From positions 124,001 through 188,000 of the forward strand of contig NZ_BOOW01000008.1 of assembly GCF_016863435.1 (NCBI RefSeq): DNA of 64,000 nt, written 5' to 3'. The notes beneath the pieces were generated by a model. It saw only the letters and a program-made list of their open reading frames with translations. It made no database searches and was not told the DNA's origin. Position 1 is the first letter of the stretch. Each line of letters opens with the position of its first letter. Below are positions 50,801-59,962 of the stretch, one piece after another. The position numbers and the translations under genes were made by a program. The stretch is from Sinosporangium siamense (GTDB taxonomy: Bacteria; Actinomycetota; Actinomycetes; Streptosporangiales; Streptosporangiaceae).

Positions 50801-52603
50801 GTGCCCAGGTCCACCACGCCCCACGGTGCGGGCCGCCGCAAGCGGAGCGAGCGCGACCGGCTCGGCGTCGTCGGCGGGCTGGCCGCGCTCTCGCTCGACG
50901 CGATGGCCTCGATCGCCTACGGGCCCGAGGCCATCGTCTTGGTCCTGGCCCTCGCGGGCGTGTCGGCGCTGCGATTCACCCTTCCCATCTCGCTCGCCAT
51001 CGTGCTCCTGCTGACCGTGCTCACCTGGTCCTACCGGCAGGTCATCGCCGCCTTCCCCACCGGCGGCGGGGCGTACGGCGTGGCCAAGACCCACCTCGGG
51101 CGGACCGCGAGCCTGGTCGCGGGGTCCAGCCTGATCATCGACTATGTGCTGAACGTGGCCGTGTCGGTGGCCGCGGGCGTGGCCGCGCTGGCGTCGGCGT
51201 TTCCCGGGCTTCTGCCGTACCGCACGGTGTTGTGCCTGGTGGTGCTGGGCTTGATCACGGCGGTCAACTACCGGGGCATCGCGCACAGCGCGCGGACGTT
51301 CATCGGGCCCACCGTCGTCTATATCGGGGCGATCATGCTGGTGATCGTCGTGGGGCTGATCAGGAGTTCGCCCGCCGTGCCGCATCCGCCGGCGCACGCG
51401 GAGGCGGTCGAGACGGTCGGCCTCTTCCTGCTGCTGCGCGCGTTCGCCAACGGGTGCGTCGCCCTCACCGGGGTGGAGGCCATCGCCAACTCGGTGCCGT
51501 CCTTCAAGGATCCGAGGGTGAAGCACGCCCAGCGCGCGGAGATCGCGCTCGGCGCGCTGCTCGGGGTCATGCTGATCGGCGTGGCGGTGCTGATCGGGAA
51601 GTTCTCCGTCGGCCCGGTGCCGGGCGTCACCGTGTTGTCCCAGGTCACCGAGGCGTCGCTGGGCGACGGCCCGCTGTACTATCTCGTGCAGTTCTCCACC
51701 GTCGTGCTGCTGGCGCTGGCCGCCAACACCTCCTTCGGCGGGTTGCCGGTGCTCGCGCACCTGCTGGCCAAGGACAACAATCTGCCGCACCTGTTCGCGA
51801 TGCGCGCCGAGCGCCAAGTGCATAGATACGGCATAGCCTTCCTGGCCATCACCGCGGCGCTGCTGCTGATCGCCGTCGAGGGGGAGATGAACCACCTCGT
51901 GCCGCTGTTCGCGATCGGGGTGTTCATCGGGTTCACGTTGTCGCAGTTCGGCATGGTGCGGCACTGGTGGCGGGAGCGTCCGCGCGGGTGGCGGGCGAAG
52001 GCGGCGCTCAACGGTTTCGGCGGATTCCTCACCATGGTGGCGGCCATCGTGATCACGGTCACCAAGGTCGGCGAGGGCGGCTGGCTGATCGTCGTCGCGC
52101 TGCCGTTCATGGTGTTCGCGATGGAGTGCGTCAACCGGTCGTATGCCCGCTTCAACGAGCGGCTGAAGCCGGAGGAGCTGCCCCCGCCGCCCCGGCCCCG
52201 CCGTTCGGTGGTGGTGGTGCCCGTGCACACCGTCGACCGCTTGACCTGCGACGCCCTGGCCTCCGCGCTCTCTCTCGGCGACCGGGTCGTGGCGGTGAAC
52301 GTCGCCCACCCCGAGGACGAGGGGGAGGCCCACGCGTTCGTGCGGCGGTGGGAGGAATGGGATCCGGAGGTGGAACTCGTGCAGATCTACGACCCGCACT
52401 ATCGGATCGCGGAGCCGATCATCACCTTCCTGGAGGGGCTGAGGGAGCTCCATGTCTTCGTGCTGATCGCGGAGACCGAGCCCGAGCACTTTTTGCAGAG
52501 GCTGCTGAAGAACCAGCGGGGGGCCGTGCTCGCCGCCACGCTGCGCCGGACGCGCGTCGTGGTGTGCCGGATGCGTTTTCGCATCGGCTCACCGGAGGAC
52601 TGA
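50801..52603 (+). CDS. KimA-like potassium importer (APC superfamily)
   Basis: A 600-residue transporter. Twelve hydrophobic segments fill residues about 30-440, with the conserved opening ALSLDAMASIAYGPEAIV and the loop FPTGGGAYGVAKTHLG. The C-terminal 150 residues form a cytosolic universal-stress-like domain (VVVVPVHTVDRLTCDALASAL, LLKNQRGAVLAATLRRTRVVV). This is the layout of KimA (YdaO), a proton-coupled potassium importer inhibited by cyclic-di-AMP in Bacillus. Its position just after kdpFABCD supports a potassium role over amino-acid transport. The GTG start is weakly supported. Confidence 0.8.
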   Translation: MPRSTTPHGAGRRKRSERDRLGVVGGLAALSLDAMASIAYGPEAIVLVLALAGVSALRFTLPISLAIVLLLTVLTWSYRQVIAAFPTGGGAYGVAKTHLGRTASLVAGSSLIIDYVLNVAVSVAAGVAALASAFPGLLPYRTVLCLVVLGLITAVNYRGIAHSARTFIGPTVVYIGAIMLVIVVGLIRSSPAVPHPPAHAEAVETVGLFLLLRAFANGCVALTGVEAIANSVPSFKDPRVKHAQRAEIALGALLGVMLIGVAVLIGKFSVGPVPGVTVLSQVTEASLGDGPLYYLVQFSTVVLLALAANTSFGGLPVLAHLLAKDNNLPHLFAMRAERQVHRYGIAFLAITAALLLIAVEGEMNHLVPLFAIGVFIGFTLSQFGMVRHWWRERPRGWRAKAALNGFGGFLTMVAAIVITVTKVGEGGWLIVVALPFMVFAMECVNRSYARFNERLKPEELPPPPRPRRSVVVVPVHTVDRLTCDALASALSLGDRVVAVNVAHPEDEGEAHAFVRRWEEWDPEVELVQIYDPHYRIAEPIITFLEGLRELHVFVLIAETEPEHFLQRLLKNQRGAVLAATLRRTRVVVCRMRFRIGSPED

Positions 52604-52608
52604 GGGAG

Positions 52609-53268
52609 TCACAGAAGAGGGGAACGCGCGCTGCCGAGCACGTGGCTCACCCGGTCGAAGGAGAACCGCTCCAGGCGCTCCAGGTCGAATCCGGCCCGCC
52701 GGATCTCGCCCACCGCGTCGCGGTCGGGGCGGCAACCGCCGCCGGCCCGCCGCCAAAGGGGCGTCACCAGGGAGGTGGCGAGGGCGGTCACCGCGTTGGC
52801 CGACACGACGTGCTCATAGAAGCGGAGCAGCCCACCCGGGCGCAGCACACGGACGATCTCCGCCAGGGCCTCCGGCAGGCTCGACGCCCGGCACAGCACG
52901 AGGGAGCACACCACGGCGTCGCAGGCGCCGTCGGCGACGGGCAGGGCGGGGAGGTCGCCGCCGACTACGCGGGCCCTCGCGCAATCCGTCTCGCAGGTGT
53001 GGCGGGCGATGTCCAGGACATAGGGGTCCGGCTCGACCAGGATGATCTCGCCGACCCCGGGCGGGTAGCAGAGCGCCTTGACCCCGTCGCCCGAGCCGAT
53101 CTCCAGCACGGTGCCGGTGAGGCCGGACAGCAGGTCGGCCCGCTGCGGGGTGGGGACGAGGGTCCTGCGGTCGCGCACGGGCCGCGGGTGGTGGAACTGC
53201 TCCATGCCGCTGCCCCAGTGCTCACCGGCGTCGGGGGGCCTGTCCTCGTCGATGCTGAGTGCCGCCAT
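52609..53268 (-). CDS. Class I SAM-dependent methyltransferase
   Basis: A 219-residue methyltransferase. The SAM loop is VLEIGSGDG at about 54-62, the acidic strand end is IILVEPDPYVL, and the post-strand is DAVVCSLVLCRAS followed by EIVRVLRPGGLLRFYEHV. It is similar in layout to UbiE/COQ5-like and phospholipid methyltransferases; the end of the protein, with LERLERFSFDR, is typical of that group. The ATG is placed by AGGAGGAG directly upstream. It converges on the KimA-like gene with a five-base gap. Substrate unknown. Confidence 0.87.
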   Translation of the reverse strand: MAALSIDEDRPPDAGEHWGSGMEQFHHPRPVRDRRTLVPTPQRADLLSGLTGTVLEIGSGDGVKALCYPPGVGEIILVEPDPYVLDIARHTCETDCARARVVGGDLPALPVADGACDAVVCSLVLCRASSLPEALAEIVRVLRPGGLLRFYEHVVSANAVTALATSLVTPLWRRAGGGCRPDRDAVGEIRRAGFDLERLERFSFDRVSHVLGSARSPLL

Positions 53269-53466
53269 GTCTCCTCCTGACCTCGGCATCTCCAACTATC
53301 GGGCGATCAGCGCGAGGGGCGCTCCGATCCTGACCGGATCTCAACACGCTCGGGGCGAATCCTGACGCTTTCTTGACGCCGAGCTGTGGGGCGGCTGAGT
53401 TTGATGTGCGACCGTCCGCCCGGGGTCTCTATCGTGTTGGTCCGACGTTAACGAGCCGTACGCCGA

Positions 53467-54069
53467 ATGGACATGATCAACTTGAGTGTGCCGGAGATCA
53501 GCACGGACCTGTACGGCGCGATTGTCGCCTTCGCCGAGGGATTCCCCGGCTGGCTGCAGGCCCTTGCCCTGTTCGGCACAGACGCCGGCATCGTGCTGTT
53601 CGTGGTGCTCTTCCTGGTCAACTGGTGGCTCGCGCGGGGAGGCGAGCCCCGCCGCATGGCCCTCGCCCTAGTCGGGCCGGTCGCGGTCACGGGCGCCTAT
53701 CTCGTCAGTGAGATCGCCAAGACCCTCATACAGCAGGATCGGCCCTGCTGGGGCCGGACGGTGACGATGATCGCCGACTGTCCCTCGCCGGGGGACTATT
53801 CGTTCCCGAGCAACCACGCGACCATCGCGGCGGCCTCGGCGGGGGTGCTGGCGATCGTCTGGCGGGTGACCAGGTTCGTGGTGATCCCGCTCGCGGTCGG
53901 GATGGCGTTCTCGCGGGTCTTCGTCGGGGTGCACTATCCGCACGACGTCATGGTGGGATTCATCATCGGCATTGTCGTGGCCCCCGTGCTGCTGCTCCTC
54001 CTGGTGGGGGCGGTGACCCCCGTGATCAAGGTGATGCGAGGCAAGGAGGTGCTGCGCTCGCTGATCTAG
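53467..54069 (+). CDS. PAP2-family membrane phosphatase
   Basis: A 200-residue membrane phosphatase with about five helices. The three PAP2 motifs are present: KTLIQQDRPC, SFPSNHA at about 112-118 and SRVFVGVHYPHDV at about 149-161. Members remove phosphate from undecaprenyl diphosphate or phosphatidate; recycling of the wall lipid carrier is the likely job. The ATG is not preceded by a strong site. The final bases overlap the end of the ATPase gene on the opposite strand by four. Confidence 0.9.
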   Translation: MDMINLSVPEISTDLYGAIVAFAEGFPGWLQALALFGTDAGIVLFVVLFLVNWWLARGGEPRRMALALVGPVAVTGAYLVSEIAKTLIQQDRPCWGRTVTMIADCPSPGDYSFPSNHATIAAASAGVLAIVWRVTRFVVIPLAVGMAFSRVFVGVHYPHDVMVGFIIGIVVAPVLLLLLVGAVTPVIKVMRGKEVLRSLI

Positions 54070-54644
54070 GTCTGGGTCGTCTCCCGCACGGCGGACGGTT
54101 CCGCTCCCATCTCGATGTCCTCCTCCCCGGCCGTCTCCGCGCCCAGGTGGATGAGCGTGGAGGTGGGAGTCTCCGGAAAGGGGGGCGACTCAACGGGAAA
54201 GACCGCCCACACGAGCTTGCCGCCGAACGGTGTGAGCGCCCAGTTCCACTGCGAACTGAGCGCCGTCACCAGGTGCAGGCCACGCCCGCTCTCGGTGAAC
54301 TCGTCGGTGGTCTCCTTGGCGGCCGGCGGGGCCGCGGCGGCGTCAAGCACGGCGCAGAGCACATCGGTCGTACGGCGAAGCACATAGAGCCGGTGCGCGC
54401 CGCCCGCGTGTCTCAGGGCGTTGGTCACCAGCTCGGAGACGACAAGGCGCACCTCGAAGCACATATCCAGAAGTCCCCAGTCGTGCAGGACCTCGGACGT
54501 GAAATCTCTGGCGTCCTTGGCGGAGGTATGGCCGGTATCGAGTTCGGCCGAAGCTACGGCCGGATCGGTGTCACCGATCGCCTTGAGCAGCCAGTCAGGC
54601 GCCGTCCCCGTAGCGGCTTGCCGGCGTGCCAGGTTTGCGGTCAT
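54066..54644 (-). CDS. RsbW-like ATP-binding regulator
   Basis: A 192-residue protein with a histidine-kinase-like ATPase fold lacking a phosphoacceptor histidine. The N-box is SELVTNALRHAGG and the G-box is SGRGLHLVTALSSQWNW. Such proteins act as anti-sigma or anti-anti-sigma type switch kinases. In actinomycetes they often sit beside XRE/DUF397 pairs, as here: the XRE gene is divergent, 180 bases away. The start is the ATG preceded by GGGGACC; an upstream ATG seven codons earlier lacks a site. The C-terminal 30 residues are a polar acidic tail. Confidence 0.88.
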   Translation of the reverse strand: MTANLARRQAATGTAPDWLLKAIGDTDPAVASAELDTGHTSAKDARDFTSEVLHDWGLLDMCFEVRLVVSELVTNALRHAGGAHRLYVLRRTTDVLCAVLDAAAAPPAAKETTDEFTESGRGLHLVTALSSQWNWALTPFGGKLVWAVFPVESPPFPETPTSTLIHLGAETAGEEDIEMGAEPSAVRETTQT

Positions 54645-54824
54645 GAAGGTCCCCACGGGCAACATGTGGATCACGCGGTCCGGGCAAGTCGTGCGACAGC
54701 CATTCTTTCGGTTTGTTGCGTACAGATGCAAGAACAGATGCACGTGCATTCCGCTACGAGGACTGCACAACGCGGTCGAACGTGAAAAGCTGAGTACTGA
54801 TTCACTGGTCCTCCGGAGGCACCG

Positions 54825-55739
54825 ATGATCACTTCACATGCGGACGATCCCTCGCGTGGCGGCCGCGTGGTGGGGTTTCCTTCTGGCGGTGGCCCCACTG
54901 TCTTACGCATTTTGCTGGGCGCGCAGTTGCGTCGTCTCCGCATCGAGAGTGGAATCAGCCGCGAAGCCGCAGGTGAGGCGATCCGCGGTTCACATGCGAA
55001 AATCAGCCGCCTTGAGCTTGGCCGCGTCAGTTTCAAAGAGCGTGACGTCGCCGATTTGCTGACGCTCTACGGCGTGACCGACCCGCACGAGCGCCATGCG
55101 CTTCTGTCTTTGGTGGGTCAGGCCAAGGCGCAGGGCTGGTGGCACAAATACGGGGACGTGCTGCCCAACTGGTTCGAGGTCTATGTCGGGCTGGAAGAGG
55201 CGGCCCACGTGATCCGCACCTACGAGATCCAGTTCGTGCCCGGCCTGCTCCAGACCCGCGACTACGCCAAGGCCGTGATCATGCTGGGCCACGGAACCGC
55301 GCCGCCCATCGAGATCGAGCGGCGCATCGCGCTGCGCGCCGCCCGGCAGGCCCGCATGCGGCGGCCCGGCGCGCCGAAACTCTGGGCGGTGCTCGACGAG
55401 GCGGCCCTGCGGCGTCCCCTCGGCGGGCGCGAGGTGCTGCGCGCGCAGATCGAGCACCTCATCGAGATGGTCGACGCCTCCCATGTGATCATGCAGATCA
55501 TGCCGCTCAGCAGTGGCGGCCACGCCGCCGCCGGAGGGCCGTTCAGCATTCTGCGGTTCGCCGAGCCCGAGTTGCCGGACGTCGTCTATCTGGAGCAGCT
55601 CACCAGTGCGCTCTACATCGACAAACGCGAAGAGGCCGAGCACTACATGCACGTGATGGAGCAGCTCTGTCTGGAGGCGCAACCTCCGGAAGAGAGCCGG
55701 AGCATCCTGGAGGGGCTCCGCGACGAATTGTTGCCCTGA
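54825..55739 (+). CDS. XRE-family regulator with DUF5753 domain
   Basis: A 304-residue regulator. Residues about 28-85 form the helix-turn-helix (LRRLRIESGISREAAGEAIRGSHAKISRLELG). The remainder is the DUF5753 (Scr1-type) domain: EEAAHVIRTYEIQFVPGLLQTRDYA, LWAVLDEAALRRPLGG and LPDVVYLEQLTSALYIDK. The pair of such a regulator with a following DUF397 gene is very common in actinomycetes and linked to development and antibiotic control in Streptomyces (for example BldB/WhiJ-type systems). The ATG has GGAGGCACCG upstream. Confidence 0.95.
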   Translation: MITSHADDPSRGGRVVGFPSGGGPTVLRILLGAQLRRLRIESGISREAAGEAIRGSHAKISRLELGRVSFKERDVADLLTLYGVTDPHERHALLSLVGQAKAQGWWHKYGDVLPNWFEVYVGLEEAAHVIRTYEIQFVPGLLQTRDYAKAVIMLGHGTAPPIEIERRIALRAARQARMRRPGAPKLWAVLDEAALRRPLGGREVLRAQIEHLIEMVDASHVIMQIMPLSSGGHAAAGGPFSILRFAEPELPDVVYLEQLTSALYIDKREEAEHYMHVMEQLCLEAQPPEESRSILEGLRDELLP

Positions 55740-55855
55740 AACGCGGTCCAATGCTGGTTTTTCTATCATATGGCTGGCTCGGATCCCCTATCTTGCGGAT
55801 GCAAGCACCAAAGCAATGCATCAGCCGGATATGAGAGATTTCGGGGCGGATCATC

Positions 55856-56086
55856 ATGGAGATCTACAACGGCATACCCGCCACGCGCCTAGACGTGCGC
55901 TGGCGGAAAAGCACGTACAGCAATCCCAGTGGCAACTGCGTTGAGTTGGCTCGCCTGGCCGGCGGTGACATAGCTGTCCGCAACTCGCGCGACCCCGGCG
56001 GACCAGCACTGGTCTACACACCGGCGGAGATGTCGGCGTTTATTCAGGGAGCCAAGGGCGGAGAGTTCGACGACCTGATCGCGTGA
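55856..56086 (+). CDS. DUF397-domain protein
   Basis: A 76-residue protein matching DUF397: VRWRKSTYSNPSGNCVELA, then IAVRNSRDPGGPALVYTPAEMSAFI. It follows its XRE partner by 116 bases on the same strand. In the studied WhiJ-like systems the small DUF397 protein counters the regulator, in a way that resembles toxin-antitoxin or anti-repressor pairs. A strong terminator follows. Confidence 0.95.
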   Translation: MEIYNGIPATRLDVRWRKSTYSNPSGNCVELARLAGGDIAVRNSRDPGGPALVYTPAEMSAFIQGAKGGEFDDLIA

Positions 56087-56095
56087 AGGGATCGC

Positions 56096-56124
56096 TGGGC
56101 CCGCCCGGCGAGCGGGCGGGCCCA
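56096..56124. terminator. Hairpin after DUF397
   Basis: A perfect 11-bp stem, TGGGCCCGCCC at 56096-56106 pairing with 56114-56124 around a seven-base loop. It lies between two convergent genes and may serve both. Confidence 0.8.
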
Positions 56125-56133
56125 CCACTGGCG

Positions 56134-56430
56134 TCAGCGCTCCTCACTTTCCAGACCGCGATAGGCCGACCTCAGGATGTCGAGCAGCGGGATGTGGCGC
56201 ACCTTGACCTCGGGGGGCTCAAGAGCGCGCAGCAGCAGGTCGGGCGGTGCGGCGGCAGGCACACCCACCCGGGCCCTGAGCCGGTTCAACGACACCGCGG
56301 GGGCGTAGAAGTCGTCGAACGGCTCAGCGGCCGGCACTTGATCCTCAGTGGGCACGGTGTCCTCGGCGGGCATGGGGTTGGTCGTGACAGCGTCGGCGGG
56401 CAAGTCGTTCACTCCCGGGTCCGGGCTCAT
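56134..56430 (-). CDS. Small protein coupled to the SNF2 helicase
   Basis: A 98-residue protein whose ATG overlaps the helicase stop (ATGA), so the two are translationally coupled. The first half is acidic and Pro-rich (AEDTVPTEDQVPAAEPFDDFYAP); the second half is more ordered (VSLNRLRARVGVPAAAPPDLLLRALEPPEVKVR). In many actinomycetes the gene after this helicase encodes a SWIM zinc-finger protein. No SWIM motif is present here, so this may be a different partner or the stump of one. Function unknown. Confidence 0.6.
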   Translation of the reverse strand: MSPDPGVNDLPADAVTTNPMPAEDTVPTEDQVPAAEPFDDFYAPAVSLNRLRARVGVPAAAPPDLLLRALEPPEVKVRHIPLLDILRSAYRGLESEER

Positions 56431-59400
56431 CCGCTCACCGCCTCGGGGTCGAGGCGGAACAGCTCGCGCAGCTGCTCGGTGGACAGGTCGGTGATCCACT
56501 CCTCGCCCGTGCCGACCACCCTGTCGGCCAGCGCCTTCTTCCGCTCCACCATCTCGTCGATCCTCTCCTCCAGCGTGCCGACACAGATGAACTTCCTGAC
56601 CTGCACATTCTTCGTCTGCCCGATACGGAAGGCGCGGTCGGTCGCCTGATCTTCGACGGCGGGGTTCCACCAGCGGTCCACGTGGATCACATGGCTCGCC
56701 GCGGTCAGGTTGAGCCCGGTGCCGGCGGCCTTCAAGGAGAGCAGGAAGACCATGGGCTCGGGGTCGTTCTGGAACCGCTCGATCAGCTCGTCCCGCCTGC
56801 GTTTGCTCAGCCCCCCGTGAAGCCACAGCACCGGACGGTCGAGACGCATGGCCAAGTAGGGTTGGAGCATCGTGCCGAACTCCGCATATTGCGTGAAGAC
56901 CAGCACCTTCTCCCCCTCCTCCATGATCTCCTCCGCCAGCTCCTCCAGCCGGGCGAGCTTGCCCGACCGGCCCGTCAGGCGCGAGCCGTCCTTCAGCATG
57001 TGGGCGGGGTGATTGCAGATCTGCTTGAGCCTGGTCATGGCGGCCATGATGTTGCCCCGCCGTTCGATGCCCCGGCTGCCCTCGATCCGGCCCATCATCT
57101 CGTCGGCGACGGCCTTGTACAGCTCCGCCTGCTCAGGCGTGAGCGTGCACCAGACCTTCATCTCCAGCTTCTCCGGCAGGTCGGAGATGATCGACTTATC
57201 CGTCTTGAGGCGTCGCAACACGAACGGTCCGGTGGCCTGGCGCAACGCCCGCGCCGCCTCGTCGTCCCCCCGCACCTCGATCGGCACCTGGTAGCGCTCC
57301 CGGAACCGCTGCGCCGACCCGAGAAGCCCCGGATTGCAGAACTCCATGATCGACCACAGCTCCGCCAGGTGGTTCTCCACCGGCGTGCCCGTCAACGCGA
57401 GCCGCGACCGCGCCGGAATCGCGCGTACGGCGCGAGCCTGCCTGGCCGCGCTGTTCTTGATGGCCTGAGCCTCGTCGCACACCACCCGGCCCCACACCAC
57501 TCCGGCCAGCATGTCGAGGTCACGCAGTGCTGTGCCGTACGTCGTGACCACCAGATCGGCCTCGCCCGCCGCGGCGTCGAACTCCGCCCCGCGCGTGCGC
57601 CCGCCCCCGTGGTGAATGTAGACGCGCAACGAAGGCGCGAACCGCCCGGCCTCCCTGTGCCAGTTGCCCACCAGCGACATCGGGCAGATGAGCAGCGTCG
57701 GTCCCGGCGGGGCGCCGCCGTCGCGCGGCACTCGCTCGTCGAGCATCAGCGCCAATGTCTGCGCGGTCTTCCCGAGTCCCATGTCGTCGGCGAGAATGCC
57801 GCCGAGCCCGAGCCCCGACAGGAAGCTCAACCACGACAGACCACGCTCCTGATAAGGCCGGAGCGAGCCCTGGAAGTCGGCGGGCGTCGGCACAGGCGTC
57901 AGACGGCGATCCGCCTGACCCGACAACAACGCCCCGAGCGGTCCCTCGGCGTCCACCCCGACGAGGGGCAGATCGACCTCGCCGCCCTCCACGACCTGCC
58001 GGATCAGCTCGCCCACCGTGGTCGAGCCGTCCCGGCCGCGCTCGACCACCCGCAGGGCGGCCTTGAGCTGCCTGTCGTCCAGCTCGACCCACTGGCCGCG
58101 CACCCGGGCCAGCGGGATCTTGAGCCTGGCCAGCTCGTCGAGCTCCTCCTCGGTGATCGTGTGATCGCCGATCGCGAGGTCCATCCGGAAATCGAGCCGC
58201 GTGTCCAACCCGAACGAGCCCTCGGCACCCCCGGCGGCACGCAGCCGCAGGCCGAGCCCCTGCCGTCCGGCCCAGGCGGGCAGCCGCACCCCATAACCCG
58301 CCGCCCGCAGCAGCGGCGCCGCGTTCCGCAGGAAACGAAACGCCCACGCGGTCTCCACCATCAGGCTCGTCGGCCGCGGCGCGCGGAGGGCCGTATGCAG
58401 ATCGGGCCAGAGGCGTACGGCACGGCGCAGCCCGGCCTCGAGCTCCGCCTCCGGGCGCTCGGGCGACCACGCCTCCCGCTCACCCGCCCAGATCCGCTCC
58501 GCCGGCATCAGCAGCTCGGAGTCCTCCGCCGACTGAAGCGCGAACTCCACCCGCCACACGTCGTCGTCGACCGGCTCGACCAGGTGGAAGTGCACCCGCC
58601 AGGGGCCGTCCAGTTCGTGGGCCGCCTCCAGCCACTTGCGCAGCGCACCGTCGAGCCGCTCCGCGTCCTTGGGCTTGGCCTGCGGGAGCTCCGCGTCGTC
58701 CCCGGTGAGCGCCAGCAACCACCTGTCGGGGAGCGGCGCCTTGAGTCCGGGCCGCTGCCCCACGAGCAGCCGCTCAGGCAACCTCCGCCGCACCGCCGCG
58801 TCGACCAGCCCGCCGAGAACCTCGCGCAGGGTGTCGCTCGCGTCGATGGCCGGCTGTGTCCTGTGACCGGCGTCCGTGGTCGTCTGCTGCTCTTCGTGCT
58901 CTTTGCCGGTGGCTTCGCCGTTCGTGTTCGCGGCTCGGCACACCGGGGGCATGGCGGCGGCCAGTTCGGCGAACGCGGTGGCGTCCGCTCCGGTCAGCAC
59001 CGGCACCCAGCGGGCGGCGTGGCCGGTTCCCTCTGCCACGAGTTGAGGCAGCACCCGGCCGCGGCGGGCCAGACTCCGCGCCGCGTCGGCCACCACCGCG
59101 AGATAGCGGAGCGAGGCGGCCGGCTTGAACGGGGGCGCTTCGCTTTCCTCACCCGCCCCCCAGACCAGGGCGAGCAGGTCGAGTGCCTGGTCAGGGGCCA
59201 TCAGGACAGCGGGGACCGTATAGGCGGCGAGCCGCCGCCCGTGCGGCGGGGCGGGCAGCCCCGACTCGGGAGAAGGAAGCGGGCCACCCCGGGCGGAGCC
59301 CGGCAGCACCACGGGCAGCTCGGCGGCCGGCGTCTCGGCAGTGGTGGGCTCGGCGGTGGCGGGTCGCTCCGCTCGCTCGGTCCGGAGGAGATCGTCGAGC

Positions 59401-59546
59401 GTCGTGCGGAGGGTGAGCGGGTCGGCGGCGAAGGGGTGGGGCTGGGGGGATGAATCGAGCGGCGGTGCGGCGGGGGCTGTGCGGGCGGTGTCCTCAGCCC
59501 AGATGACTAGTTTCCCGGCCGTCCAGCCGCCATGAAGCAAGAGCAC
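56427..59546 (-). CDS. SNF2-family DEAD/DEAH-like helicase (RapA/HepA type)
   Basis: A 1039-residue DNA translocase. The N-terminal half is the actinobacterial accessory region, starting VLLLHGGWTAGKLVIWAED. The motor begins at SLRPYQERGLSWLSF with Walker A DDMGLGKT at about 585-592 and the DEAQ box at about 689-692. The second lobe has LWLHGGLSKRRRDEL and HVDRWWNPAVEDQATDRAFRIGQTKNV. These proteins remodel protein-DNA complexes; the exact role in actinomycetes is unclear. The GTG at 59546 has GGGGG seven bases upstream and matches the conserved start; the longer frame upstream does not. It overlaps the small partner gene. Confidence 0.92.
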   Translation of the reverse strand: MLLLHGGWTAGKLVIWAEDTARTAPAAPPLDSSPQPHPFAADPLTLRTTLDDLLRTERAERPATAEPTTAETPAAELPVVLPGSARGGPLPSPESGLPAPPHGRRLAAYTVPAVLMAPDQALDLLALVWGAGEESEAPPFKPAASLRYLAVVADAARSLARRGRVLPQLVAEGTGHAARWVPVLTGADATAFAELAAAMPPVCRAANTNGEATGKEHEEQQTTTDAGHRTQPAIDASDTLREVLGGLVDAAVRRRLPERLLVGQRPGLKAPLPDRWLLALTGDDAELPQAKPKDAERLDGALRKWLEAAHELDGPWRVHFHLVEPVDDDVWRVEFALQSAEDSELLMPAERIWAGEREAWSPERPEAELEAGLRRAVRLWPDLHTALRAPRPTSLMVETAWAFRFLRNAAPLLRAAGYGVRLPAWAGRQGLGLRLRAAGGAEGSFGLDTRLDFRMDLAIGDHTITEEELDELARLKIPLARVRGQWVELDDRQLKAALRVVERGRDGSTTVGELIRQVVEGGEVDLPLVGVDAEGPLGALLSGQADRRLTPVPTPADFQGSLRPYQERGLSWLSFLSGLGLGGILADDMGLGKTAQTLALMLDERVPRDGGAPPGPTLLICPMSLVGNWHREAGRFAPSLRVYIHHGGGRTRGAEFDAAAGEADLVVTTYGTALRDLDMLAGVVWGRVVCDEAQAIKNSAARQARAVRAIPARSRLALTGTPVENHLAELWSIMEFCNPGLLGSAQRFRERYQVPIEVRGDDEAARALRQATGPFVLRRLKTDKSIISDLPEKLEMKVWCTLTPEQAELYKAVADEMMGRIEGSRGIERRGNIMAAMTRLKQICNHPAHMLKDGSRLTGRSGKLARLEELAEEIMEEGEKVLVFTQYAEFGTMLQPYLAMRLDRPVLWLHGGLSKRRRDELIERFQNDPEPMVFLLSLKAAGTGLNLTAASHVIHVDRWWNPAVEDQATDRAFRIGQTKNVQVRKFICVGTLEERIDEMVERKKALADRVVGTGEEWITDLSTEQLRELFRLDPEAVSG

Positions 59547-59962
59547 GCAAATACCCCCGAATGTCGCCGAATTCCCTTGGCCTGAATTGCCGCCCATGCA
59601 AGGTACCCGCTCCCGCTGACGGGTGACACTGAATGGTTCTATGCCGAACAAATGACCACTGAACGGTCATACAAGGTCACCCCCCGTCCCGAATCACCTG
59701 GGAAAACGGCCCCGGCGCCCAGCCGTCGAACCACTCCCAGCCGACAGTCGGGCCGGGCGCGGTGCGCCCGGCCGCCAGGTCGTCAGGGAACGGAATGCCT
59801 GTCTGCTGGGATGCTCAACCAGGTGGGGTGGGCGGCTATTCCCGGACCAGTCGGACGTCTTTCTGGCATCCAGCGCGGCGTTGACGTGGGGAACCGTACG
59901 ATGTGGCCTCACGCTATGCGGGCACTCGGTTACCGATCGTGGTTGATGTGAAGGGGCGTTCC
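59547..59962. other. Divergent promoter region
   Basis: A 416-base gap between the helicase and the unknown membrane protein. Contains no convincing gene; the frames crossing it lack ribosome-binding sites. The two promoters should lie here. No strong hairpin or repeat was seen. Confidence 0.4.

Noticed and set aside
56682-59453. Plus-strand open frame of over 900 codons
   Set aside because: It is the antisense of the SNF2 helicase; composition is Arg/His/Pro-rich and no domain is visible.
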